DNA of 64,000 nt from Dasyornis broadbenti (taxonomy: Eukaryota > Chordata > Aves > Passeriformes > Dasyornithidae), in contig VZRN01005839.1 in the NCBI GenBank assembly GCA_013397935.1, forward strand, positions 829,357 to 893,356, read 5' to 3'. The notes under the pieces are model-generated. The model saw only the letters and a list, made by a program, of their open reading frames with translations, was not told the DNA's origin and searched no databases. Below, in pieces: positions 24,564 to 36,100 of the stretch (within the stretch, counting starts at the first letter, position 1; every line of letters begins with the position of its first letter). Made by a program: the position numbers and the translations under genes.

Positions 24564-24959
24564 NNNNNNNNNNNNNNNNNNNNNNNNNNNNNNNNNNNNN
24601 NNNNNNNNNNNNNNNNNNNNNNNNNNNNNNNNNNNNNNNNNNNNNNNNNNNNNNNNNNNNNNNNNNNNNNNNNNNNNNNNNNNNNNNNNNNNNNNNNNNN
24701 NNNNNNNNNNNNNNNNNNNNNNNNNNNNNNNNNNNNNNNNNNNNNNNNNNNNNNNNNNNNNNNNNNNNNNNNNNNNNNNNNNNNNNNNNNNNNNNNNNNN
24801 NNNNNNNNNNNNNNNNNNNNNNNNNNNNNNNNNNNNNNNNNNNNNNNNNNNNNNNNNNNNNNNNNNNNNNNNNNNNNNNNNNNNNNNNNNNNNNNNNNNN
24901 NNNNNNNNNNNNNNNNNNNNNNNNNNNNNNNNNNNNNNNNNNNNNNNNNNNNNNNNNNN
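24564..24959. other. Assembly gap (396 N)
   Basis: Unresolved bases. The right flank is extremely GC- and CpG-rich, so the missing sequence is probably GC-rich DNA that short-read libraries cover poorly. Confidence 0.99.
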
Positions 24960-25145
24960 CGGGGCCGCCGGGAGGAGGCCGAGGGCGCAGGCTCTGCTGG
25001 AGGCGCCTGTGTGGGTGTGGGCAGAGATTCGGGCGTGGGTGTCTCTAGGGGTGAGCGAATGCCGCCACCTCCCAGTCCACAGAGTCACCTCGTGTTTTAG
25101 CCCTGCGAATAATCCAATGCCCCGCCGCTCTCGGGCCCCACAGCT
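24960..25145. promoter_or_regulatory. CpG-island edge, candidate promoter / first exon
   Basis: Fifteen CpG dinucleotides fall within about 180 bases, against near absence in most of the window. The first 50 bases after the gap are almost pure G/C. A good donor consensus (GGG then GTGAGCGA) has its GT at 25051, and a CCAAT at 25114-25118 sits next to CCCCGCC (25120-25126), an SP1-type GC box on the opposite strand. CpG islands in birds usually mark promoters. The direction of transcription cannot be decided, and most of the island must lie in the gap. Confidence 0.5.
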
Positions 25146-25424
25146 TCTTGAAGGCCCTTGGGTGGGGAGTGGGGACTGGTGTAATTTAAGAGGAAACGAC
25201 CTGACCATCCCTGGTCCCAGGGATGTAAAGCAGCCCGTGGAAGCACTCAGTGAGAGCCCGGGCCCCAAGCAGGGCAGCCATACTGGACTGATCCCTCCAG
25301 GAACATCAGGGGTAGGACACAGGTGCAGCAGGCACTAGAGGTGTAATTGCCGCATCAGGAGAGTCTGCCTTGGCCTTCTCATGCTGGCAGGCTGGAGTAC
25401 CACGTGACATGAGAGTGGGATAGC
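25146..25424. other. Non-coding stretch beside CpG-rich region
   Basis: GC content falls gradually toward 25.4 kb. Frames on both strands (109 codons plus, 25009-25338; a minus frame crossing the gap) are unrecognised. The CR1 fragment follows directly. Confidence 0.5.
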
Positions 25425-25650
25425 GTCATAGACTCATTTGGGTTGGAAAGGTGCTTTAGGATTGTCAAGTCCAACAATTAACACAGCACTGCCAAGTCCG
25501 CCACTGGACCACGTCCCCCAAGTTCCACATCTACATGTCTTTACAACTCCTCCAGGGATGGGAATTCCACTAGTTCCTTGGGCAGCCCGTTTCAATGCTT
25601 GACAACCCTTTCAGTGAAGAATTTTTTCCTCATATCCAATATAAACCTTA
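25425..25650 (-). mobile_element. CR1 LINE 3' fragment
   Basis: A minus-strand CR1 3' end. The plus strand reads tcatagactcatttgggttg at 25427-25446, the reverse complement of the CR1 terminal motif and its upstream CCAACC block. It continues through gtccaacaattaac, ccactggaccacgt and the ctcctccagggatgggaatt segment, then gggcagcccgtttcaatgct and gaagaattttttcctcatat, which are the reverse of the ORF2 tail. Homology ends near 25650 in AT-rich sequence. It is 5'-truncated and inactive. Confidence 0.92.
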
Positions 25651-28600
25651 TAATAAATCTAAGAATAAACCAAAAAAATAAATCAAATAGGTGTCATGAA
25701 TAGCTAGATGGCAGCAGCTTAGTGAGAGCATATACCTTCATTTTCTCTCTCCTTTTCTCACGCTTGCCCTGCCTGGCTTCTGTGTGCTTTTGTTTTGCTG
25801 CACCCTGCTTTTGTTTTGTTGTGTCCTGAAGATGCCTGCCTGTTAAAAGATGAAAGGTTTGAAATGATGGTTGACCTGAAAATTTAGCTGGTTCTGGGGT
25901 GCTTCTTGTGTCCTACTGAGCTAGGTTTGCTCATGCTTAAACACAGTTTTGCATCAACTAGATCAGGAGGAACCACCTATGTGTCATTATTTGGGCTAAC
26001 TACAATGGATTTCTTTTTGGGGGACTGCAGAAAAAAAGTGACGTGTTGGCCCTTCCAGCCACATGCAGGAGGTACTTGTGGATTTCAGAGCTGAAAGCCT
26101 TTCTAGCAACAAGCTCCTGAAGTAGGGAGGGTGCTCTTTGCTATCTGGCATCAAACATGTTTTGAAAGTGTTGTTTGCTCATTGTCATTGGTGCCAGCCT
26201 GGATCTCTGTTTGCCAGTGCTGGTGGTTTGGCATCACTGATCTAGAGTGAGATCAAACAAGGGGGAATACTGAGCCAGAGCCTCAGTTTATTTACCCTAG
26301 TGTGAGTGAATGGAGAAATGCCAGTGTTAAATGTAGGTAAGCAAATACATAATCTGTCACTTAGACTCATTTTGACACTTTGTAAGAATAACTTAGAAAG
26401 CATCCTGTTGGACTACAGTAAAAAAGCAAAGACTTTGTGCATCTACTTTATCCATATGCTTCTTATTAAGGAGAAGGTTTGTAATCCAATCCATTAGCAA
26501 AATGAAACATGAATGTTGCCTAGCTCCATATCCCTGTCATCCAGTGTAACTTGCATCTCTATAATTTCCCTTCTGTGGGATGTGTTCATCCCTTCAGCAG
26601 GAAGAATAACACCTAGTATACAAAATACCTTAATTCTCTTAAATTGCTTATAAGTGTCAAGTAGAGATTGAATGTAACCAAAATACCATCTCAAAATACA
26701 TTTTAATACACCAACTGAACCACTGAACAATATAGAACAGCCAAAGACTATACATGTATTTTCAATATTCTTTTATTATGCATAGGATTTTTTAGTTGTT
26801 GTTACATGCTGACAGGATTCTTACTAGCTTGACAAAACTGTTTTTTTTTTTTTTTTTGTTTCCTGGGGAACATTTATAGAGGGTAAACAAGCAACTCAGT
26901 CCATCAGGAAAGCTGGAAGCTTTTGTTCCTAATAAGTATGGTCAAGGCATTCTATACTTCACCGTTTCTGATTTATATGTGTAGCTGGGGCTCTGTGTTT
27001 CCCAAACCAAAATGATTAAGGTAACTGGAGTTGTTCTGTTCAAAATTCCTCTTTTTTTTTATTTGTATGAAGGAAGTAGTATAATTAATTTTAGCTTGTA
27101 TCTGTAAACCACTCTCTTAGTTGGAATTTGAAGGTATGTCCTGTACAGTCTGCTGCAGGCAACTGACAACTGTGTTTGCAAGTAGTCAAACATTATTTAA
27201 CCCTCAGATAATGCTGTGTTTAAATGATTTAAGTAGTTTGTTTGATTATTCGTGTTCTTTCTGCTGAGTTTCACAAATAGACTATTGAATGAATTTACTA
27301 CCAGCTATTGAAACAGTAGCATTTAAGTAAATATCACACAGCATTTTCACAAGGCTATTTTCTGTCTCAAAAATCTAAATGTTGAAGCAGAGACTTGATT
27401 CAAAATGTCTCATTTAGTTAATCAAGGAAAAGAAATATCTGCTCTCTGTCTGATATTCTGAGTTTTGGCATTATTTTCACTACTCTTGCAATGAATTGCT
27501 GTGGACAACAAAAAACTCAGACAATAATTTCAAATGAATAACTGAGAAACTCACAACAATGGCTGCAGATTAAAAAGAGAACTATTTATTCGAGTAAGTT
27601 ATTCACTGTGAACTATCCACTCTGCCATTACTGTGCAGTAACTCTTCTTCTTGTGGGGCTTTGGAGAGCATTTGGAGAGCATCTTGCTCCTATTCCTGCA
27701 GCATAAATACGGCTTGTTGCTTTTCAGACCCATGGTTAAGTACGACATCTACAGTGAATGGTTTCCAGGATTTTCTTTCTAGCCCAACAGTTTGTAAACA
27801 GCCTTTCAAAATGCTGTGAAAATGGTTCCATTTTCCACTGGCCCCTGGATAATAAGTAGCAGGAGACCTGTGATTCACTGTCTCTTCCTCAGTTCTTCTG
27901 AAGGTAAAGTCCAGGGTTAGAAGCCTGTTTCTTCTGGATTTCCTCCATGGTTGAAATTTGCTAACAAGTACTTGATTACTGCAGTGGAAGTAACTTGGAA
28001 AGTAATGGCTACTTCTGGCTATTTGCTGAAGCAATCAATTGCACTAATAGTGTAACAGCAATCCCCTGCTGCTACTTGAGGTGTTTGTCCAATTTCAATA
28101 GCGTTTCCCCCCTGCAGAGTGAGGGATCTGGCAACAAAAGGCATTGCGTGCTCCAGGTATTTTATCAGGCTGTGGTTGGGTGACAAGAGCTTTGTTACAC
28201 CTCAAACAGGCTCCATGGGATATTTACAACCTCCCTCAACTTCAGAGCTGAATTGTAGCTACCTGCACATATCCCTGACTCTTTGCTTGGCCTGGGCTGC
28301 CCTGTTTGTGTATGTCAGGAGCATGTTGAATACAATTGAGTAAGTCTGTTGAAGGTAAAAAATCATGCTTACATTTTTGGGAGTTGTGTTAGTCATCAGA
28401 GACCGCAGGCAGAAACAAGACTGTATTTTTATGAGAAGTGTGCAAATATGAAGTAAAAAGTCTTGCCCTGGTACGATGGCTGTAGGCAAATAGTAGTTGG
28501 TTCAAATGAAGGGCAGGGTGGTGATAATTAAGATAATTTTTTTTATTTTAATGCATGTTTTTCAGTTGGCTAATCCTATGCACATTTTTGTTCAATTATG

Positions 28601-31310
28601 TTTCATTTTCTCCTTTCTTATGTTCTGCAGATATTGTGTATCATGAATTGTTACATTTCTGTCTCACTTTTCAGGTGCTGCCAAAGGCAAATGACCTTCA
28701 TCCCAGCATTTTTCCATGGTGAGCTTTGCCTGGAATTGGAGAAAAGAAATAACTGAAATGAACAGCTCACTGTGACCATGAAGCTTGAGTCACTTGAACC
28801 ATGTCAGATGGGAAACTATTCTTAGTGGTCTTTCTGTGCAGTCAGCTTATCTTCCAAGGAGGAAAGAAACTTTTTTAGGGTGGGTGCTTCACCTTTCACT
28901 AGATTTGCTTGGCCTGTTTTGCTTCTCTAACACACTTGTTCCCTCATGTTTTTTGTATATTTTCTGTGCCAGTAAAAATGCTGGATTTCACAGAATGAAG
29001 ACAGTTAGGCAAACAAGGTAATCACTGAGGCTTTTATCAGTCAGTTCCTCAAAATTAAACTGAGCAACATTTATCTGGGAAAACATAGCATTGCTCTGCC
29101 TGGCGAATTTCCATTACTCTTGCATAATGTGGATACATTTGGCATAGACATACCATGAGGTTCAAGTCTCGGGAAAGGATGCCAAGTAGTCACATCTGCT
29201 GGCTTGGGTGCCAGAGCAAACACTCCACATTGCCTGAGTCAGGGCTTATGCTTCTTTTGGAGTTCAGAAGAATAGTGGAAGGAAAATTATCTGTGTAAAG
29301 GAATTTCAGCTGAATGTTTATATAGCTCTCAGATTTCTTTGTGCTGCTCTGAGGTCTCAGCACTGATTATCTCCTAGATAACTGTTCCCCCAACACCAGG
29401 ATGGCTCTTTCAAGATCAGTGAGACAATATGCTGGGAAAGCACTAGGCTGATAATTTAATGTGACTTTTATGAGATAAAGACATGGAATTCTGTGTTGTA
29501 TCACTTGCAAGATCCCACCTATTTGTAAGTCATGGTGCATGTAAGTGTTTGCTCAGACATCCGAAGAAGTTAAGTTTCTTCATAGCCCCAAGAATTGCCC
29601 CAGTGGGAGGAAATGCGAGTAGATTGCTCTCATTCACAATTGCCTTGTTAAGCTCATGTACACTCATATCCCAAGGAAAACTACCTTTTTTTTTTTTTTT
29701 TTACTTTTTCCTTGGGTACAAGAATTGTAGACAACCAGTCATTCATCAATTAAATTCCCCATTTGATTTCATAACTCCTGAGAAATGGCTTGCCTTACAG
29801 ATAGTATCAACATATTTCAAGGCTAAGTGGGGACTCACATAGGTCCTGACTATTGTTTAATGCATAAGTGTAATTATACAGTTCAGTGTAATGATAAACT
29901 AGGTGCAAATAGTTCACATTGAGAAAGCAGCTGTTTTCTTTGCCAATGGAAGAAAAAGATATACAGTGAGAGGGTTTAAAAGGTCGGTACAGAACTTGTA
30001 TATCTCCTATGCCAACAGCAACAACAAAAATGTGTGCAGGTGTAAGGCTGGAGGAAAGGTAAGGCTGGGGAAGTTGTCACAGTTCAAAACTAAGTATGCA
30101 AGATTCTTACAACTATCTCAAGGTGCATGTATCAGAGATTACTTTTCATAACTCAGATCAGTTGAATTTTTGTAGGCCCTCTGAAAACATAACCAGCTGT
30201 AGAAGAGATACCAGGTAGACACTACCCAACATCACTTCACTATAGCAAGGCTGCCTGAAGATGATAATTTTACAAGAATGAAATAGAGCATGCACCACAT
30301 CACAAGCAGCAGCATCATGTACGTTTTGCGGGGGAGAGTCAAGGAACATTTGAGAAGTTTTCCCTTAGGAGGACTTCCCTAGAATATTTTGTGGATCTTA
30401 AGCTGCAGTTTTACTTCTTCAGACCTACTTCTGCAACATTTCCTTTATCAGTTAAAGGCACAGATGATCATGAAGCTTAAATTTCAGAACGACAAGCACA
30501 CACTTTTCTTAAACAGCCTGAAATAGGTATGTCCAAGTGTTCCTGGCAAAAATGGCTGAGCAGCCTTGGAACTGGAAATGAGCAGTGCCATCTGAGTCAG
30601 TCATATTTAGTCATATCTGTGTGAGCTGGATTTAATACTCGGAAAGTGTATTTTGACAGTGACACACGGGGTTTGCATTTCATTAAAAAATAATAATTAA
30701 TTCATTTGGATATTTGATGGTATACTTTACTAGAAGCATAGACTCCATCCATGGGATACATCATTGGCTGCAGGCAATTTACACAGATGTTATTCTTCAC
30801 TTCGAAAGGGAAGTTCAGCCAGTGTCTTCTGTGGGATATATTTTATTATGACTCTGTTCAGCAGAGATCAGCACAGATCTGTGATAAACAGAGGTATTTG
30901 CCTGTTTAATTCAGGCTTTGTCTGAACTAAAGGAGGAAACAGACATGGTCAGTGCTTAGATGCAGATGCATCCCAATCTTGGTGGGTGTGAAGAGGAACA
31001 GTACAGGTCCTATCATGGTAAACTTGGCTGTGCTTGGAGCTTTAAACAGGGCTAATAGAGGAGGCTATGTTACTTTTCTGAATTTCTGTGCTTATTTCTC
31101 AGTAAGCAGAAATGGAAGTTGTGGATGTTGTCAGGAGTCCACACTGTTTGGCTGACTTCTTCCAAAACTCAAGAATGTGATCTGAATCTGAAGCATTGGA
31201 GCTTCCTCCTGAAGTGAAATACATGCTTTTTAATGCACTGCTGAAATCGGGGAATTAACTGTTTAAAGAAAACTTTGTATATTAGTGCTCAATAGCCAGG
31301 TTTGCAGTGA
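25651..31310. other. Non-coding stretch, nothing recognised
   Basis: AT-rich. Frames go up to 119 codons (plus, 29483-29842, crossing a poly-T run at 29686-29702) and 114 codons (minus, 27690-28034), with no domain in any. Poly-T runs lie at 26841-26857 and 29686-29702. An exact tandem pair of tttggagagca is at 27660-27681. A ctagatggcagcag block at 25704-25717 partly fits a CTCF core. Confidence 0.55.
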
Positions 31311-31405
31311 GCTCAGACCAAGCTGCTCAGGGCTTCATCTGATTGGGTCTTGAAAATTTCAAAGAATGAAGGCTGCACAACCTCTTCAATTTCATGGGAA
31401 AAGGA
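31311..31405 (-). mobile_element. CR1 LINE internal 3' fragment
   Basis: The plus strand reads accaagctgctcagggcttc, then gattgggtcttgaaaatttc, then aaagaatgaaggctgcacaa and cctcttcaatt. This is the reverse complement of the CR1 ORF2 C-terminal region (AAGCTGCCCAGGGC / GGTCTTGAAAA / GGATGG-CCACAACCTC). Only about 95 bases are clear. Weak similarity may continue to about 31440. The terminal 3' repeat is absent, so this is an eroded internal piece on the minus strand. Confidence 0.75.
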
Positions 31406-32696
31406 CACTTGTGATAGCTCAGTTTGCTACCATCAATGGTAGGAGCTCCACACACCTTCGGCCAGGCTACTCACTCTTCCTGACAACTGTGGAGTCTCCT
31501 CTTCATTACTGAGATTGTAGATTGTTAAGATGCTTTGTCACAGGAAACAGATTCAGTAAAGCAGTGTAGAGAGGCAAAAAGAATTGTGGGCATTTTAGCA
31601 TCAGAGTCCTAAATACTAAAGTTGCACCACTGAATTGTGCCACCACACCTGTGGACAGCTGAACCTAGCAATCCAACTGCTTGTGTCATGATTTTAAAAG
31701 TCTCTAGATGTTCGCGTGAGGTATTGCGGACTGCCTTCAGAAACTTGGAGTTTTCTGTTTATTCCAACAATATTCCACCTTTTCCACATCCTGCAGAAAG
31801 CCTGCAAATCCCCATACTTGCAAATGATCTTTAAAATCAAACTTTTGCTTTAATCCAGAAACAGTGAAAGTACTTTTGTATTTATTGTGTTTTGCTTCAT
31901 TAAATAGGATTTAAGCTATTTCTTATATTCAGAATTGCTGCAAGTGGTCTGCCAGACAGAAGCCACTTATGGCAGGATTATTTTATGACATGGATAGCTG
32001 TGGAGGAAGGGCAAACACTATCCACCTGCAAAGCCCCATTCTAAAAATAGTCTTGCAATAAGCTAAATTATAAAAGACTAGCCCTAAAAGCAAAAGCCCC
32101 CACATGGACAGTCCCTCAATCATTTCTCTGCATCAGCCTCCTGAGTATGAAATGCCATCATGACTGACCATAGGAAGTAGGTGATTTATAACTAAAATGA
32201 AGCCTGCAATGACTAAAGGTCTACATAAGACTGGAGAGTTTATTCGCTGAATTACTATGCAAATTTAACAATTAAATCTTCTTTCAGCTCCTAAGGGAAT
32301 GAGGGGGATTACTAAAGAGAAGGAATTTGACACAAATGAAAAAAAAAAAAAGATGAAATTGGAAGGATTCTCTGCAGTTGATCAGTTCTGCCCTGCACAG
32401 TAGGCATCACAGCAGTTAGCAGGAGTTACAACAGAGATTTCCAGGAAGATTTGTACAAAGCACGGGAAATACAATAAGGAAATATAAAACCTCCACTGCG
32501 TAAGTCAACTTTTATTTGTTTGTCTGTTTGCAAAACTGAACTATGAATTTATCTTCAAGACCTCAAGTGAACTCCACACTTCTTGCTTCTGTATTCAACC
32601 AACTCAAAATAACCAGATAACTTCAGAAATGGAAAAAATAAGTCACCCAAGAAATAACAACTCTCTTTGGAGTGACTGATCTGAGCCTTGCTAAAC
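31406..32696. other. Non-coding stretch, nothing recognised
   Basis: AT-rich with a poly-A run at 32339-32351 and an octamer ATGCAAAT at 32257-32264. Frames are at most 65 codons. No repeat or RNA gene recognised. Confidence 0.55.
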
Positions 32697-32719
32697 TTAT
32701 TTATTTATTTATTTATTTT
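32697..32719. repeat. (TTTA)n microsatellite
   Basis: Five to six uninterrupted TTAT units. Low-complexity DNA with no other features. Confidence 0.9.
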
Positions 32720-32889
32720 CATTATCCCCACTTCCTAAGCTTGCTAGTTTGAACAAGAGAGTTCTGTTTTGACAGCCTGTCTCCTGGGTTCCCCACTGAA
32801 AAGGCCAAAGCTCCCAGTGAAGCAGCAGTAGCTGCCTTTAAACAGGAGCTGAGCACTTCTTGCTTTGCTGTGCTGCATGCAAATGGAGA

Positions 32890-33105
32890 GGTTCGGTGTT
32901 ACCCAGCTCGGCCAAGCTTCCCCCTAATGTGCCTTCTGCATGGCAATGGCCACTACAAGTGATCGTCCAGCGTGTCTGTGAGCGTGTTAATGCCCCTGAC
33001 CCTGGCGCACTGATCACCCGCTGCGGCAGGGGACTCGTCATCTGTACAAACAGCGTTTACAGAGCCCGCAGCCTCCTGGCTGTACGTGACAGAGAGCTCT
33101 GCTTT
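32890..33105. promoter_or_regulatory. CpG-rich patch, candidate regulatory element or exon
   Basis: About twelve CpG in roughly 200 bases, within DNA that is otherwise CpG-poor. It includes ggcgcactgatc, cccgctgcggc and agcgtgt blocks. A 91-codon plus frame (32860-33135) and an 80-codon minus frame (32953-33195) both cross it, and neither has a known domain. An octamer ATGCAAAT sits at its left edge (32877-32884). It could be an unmethylated enhancer or promoter, a conserved element, or an exon of an unrecognised transcript. Confidence 0.35.
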
Positions 33106-36100
33106 ATGCTCTGCCTGTTCAGCAGAGATCAGTGAAGGGCAGCTGCCCCTTCCATGCTCATAAGTAACACTTCCATGACAACACCTTCGGCTCATTAGTT
33201 TTGTTTGTTTCTTTCTAGATGGCAGTATATTTTCTAGGGTTTTTTAAAGTATGCTAAAGAATGGGCCATCATATCTGTTACTAAGCTACCCACGGGGTAA
33301 TTCAGGAAAAGGCTGAAGGCTTTATAAACAGAGGAGATATGATCACACAGCAGAAACTATATTTACTCCTTCAACCCCCACCTCACCACCTGATCCTCTG
33401 CTGCAGTGCCAGTTCCAGAGCCCAATACATACATTTGTAGTCACACATGCATAAAATGGTGTTTAATAAAGTGAGAAACTCAAAACCCCAATTTGACAAA
33501 ATCTCAAGCAAAGGTAATCAAGATGCTGCCCTCTCCTACCTTGCTGTTTGTTCGTTTATTTGATGGAGGAGAAAGTGATGCTGCCTTCCCTCTGCCAAGG
33601 GGTAACCAAGTAGCCAGTTAGCCCCAGAAGAGTCAAAGGGGGATGAACTCATAGGGGAAGGGGAAGCAGGTGGATTTTCAGGGTGTTTGTAAAAGTAGAT
33701 ATTTGAGTTGACACGTGTAGTGCTTTTACCAGGACCATGCTGCAGCTTTGGCCTGCCAAAGCACAGGCCACGATTCACATCTCAGTTTTAACCTGGCTAT
33801 GTCCTCCCAGTCAGGGATTTGAAGCTATAAAATCTGTGCCAGTATGAGATTTCAGTGCCATAGCTTGGGAAAAAACTCATAGTCAGCTGACACCATGAAA
33901 CATGCCCTAAATTTACACCCTAGATGTGAAGAAAAGACAGAAACAGAATCATGTGAAGTCTCCATTTAGCCATGTAAAATCATTTCCTGATCCCCTCCCC
34001 CCCCGAAAAGAAGAATTCTTATAATTCTATATGAAAGTTTACTTTCCTCCCTTAACCTCACAAAATCTGGTTAAATCTTTAAATCTAACCAAAGAATTTT
34101 GATAAATTTCACAACACAAATATTTCAAAGCACTTCTCTGTGGAAGATCTTGCATGTGCAGTGGATATTCTATATTTTTGTTCTTTTTTTGCTAAATCTG
34201 AATGGCCCTTTTTTGCTCCTGCTATAAAGACTACACCCTAACTGGAGCATGTGGGCAGAGATGAGGAACAGCAACACAATTGGTTTTCTATTTTCTACAC
34301 ATACCTACCCACAGTGAGTATGGCTAACTCTCACTGCTGCTATGAGCTGTGCACATGAGCAGCAGCCAGGTGGATACAGCAGGCCAGGGATAAGGATTCA
34401 TGCAACAGACAAGTACAGTAGGATTTGTGCAGGGGTGAAGGAGGACAGAGGCAGCAGTGCACCTCAGCCAGCCCATAGGTAAGAGAGAGGAAAGGATGCA
34501 TGATATGCTGCTACCTCAAAAGATACTGATAGCAGAAGGGAGAGAGAAAATAAGGGACTGACCACTGATTAAGAAAACACAAAGAAGAGAAAATGTCACC
34601 TTCAGGGAGGAGGGGGTTCTGTAAGTGCTGATTCAGATATAGTCTGAACCAGGGCAGAGAGATATTGAAATGAAAAGGCTGCTGTTTACTTTTAAAAATT
34701 GCTGTGCAGTGACTATCTGCTTGGGTCTCTGCCACTTTCTTCCCAGTAGTTTCTCCCTCCTATAACCTGGTTTGTCTTATTTGCAGTGGCAGTTTGGCTC
34801 ACAAGCTGCTCTCTGCCAGTTCACCTGCTACCCCGGCCAGCTTTCACAGTAGCCACAAATCCTCCACTGCTCCTGCCTTTTGCTGGCAGCCCTTTTTGGA
34901 GTAAATGTCACTGAGAGCTCAACTTTAAAGATGCAGCATGCATCAGGTCACACTTCCTTTGTTTTCTATTCATCAGTGTTCTCCATGTCAGGATGGGAAT
35001 AAGAAGAAAAGATACAAATTATGACTGAGGTATGCTAAGCCTTCAATGCCTATATGTTATAAGCCAGAATGCCCATCCCTTAGTTTTATAAGCATCATCT
35101 TAACTCACAAAATCAGGTAAAAGAAAAGAAATTCACCCTGAGGCAAATTTTCTCATTCAAGTTAAACATTTTTCTCTTGAACAGCAGGGTCTATAAAGGA
35201 AACGCTGATACAATCTTAACCTTGGCAGCACAAGCACTGGAGCTGTGTTAATCAGTGTAAAGAGCAGAATCAGTGCTTCAAGTATTAGTAAGAATCCTTG
35301 AGAACCTTGCATAGAGTGGTACAAAAAAATCAAAAAACAAGTCACAACTCAACAAAAAAGGCTTATAAATTTCCCTTCCTCTGCTGAGGTTCAAAGGCTT
35401 CTTTATCTCTGATATGAAAACAATATGAAAATAAAATGTCATTTATACACAGTCTTAAAGCTACCTGCATACAGATATTGACAGCTTCAGGCCAGAAGAA
35501 AGTAGCCACACGTGTGTTACTACATTTGTAGAAGCTGTGTGCATGTGGCAGAACAGTTGCGACAGGGACAGCCTGTTACCAGGAAGCAGATATGCTGAGT
35601 TTCAGGTTCATGTTACCAGGAGACTTGAAAAAGTTGAAACTCTGCCTAACCAGGCTGCCAATGGCCTCTAATGAAAATTTCCATTTGGAAAAGCTTGATG
35701 TTGACTTGGCATGACACCAAACAAGCAGCCTGCTGCAAAATTTTACACCAATTGTATTTCTCCTAATTAAACCCTGTCTGACCTCGGCATTAAGAAACAA
35801 TTTGTTTCAGGATATAACCAGCACACATAAGCAATTACATTCTGTTTGCCCTATTAACATTATTTGGCTTCTATACTTTCCAGTGCTTCTACTATTGCAA
35901 ATGCTGCATGGGAGCCAGAGGTATAGAAAGTGTGGAGTGTCTAAAATTTTTTGTTGGGTAGAGAGGAAAGGGAGGAGAGAAACAGAAGCTTGAACTGAAA
36001 GTATCATCAACTTTTAGGCATACCATAGGCACCCAGAAGCAGTGATCAGATGGTGCCTTCAAGTTTATTCAGGGACAATGAAAGAGAGAAATGAAGTGAC

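Noticed and set aside
24435..25268. A 277-codon minus-strand frame through the 24.5-kb gap
   Set aside because: Nearly half is N. The readable ends have no known domain, and reading through unknown bases makes the length meaningless.
25704..25717. ctagatggcagcag as a CTCF site near the CpG-rich region
   Set aside because: The right half fits but the leading CCA of the core is missing. A similar partial match occurs near 33217, so both are likely chance.
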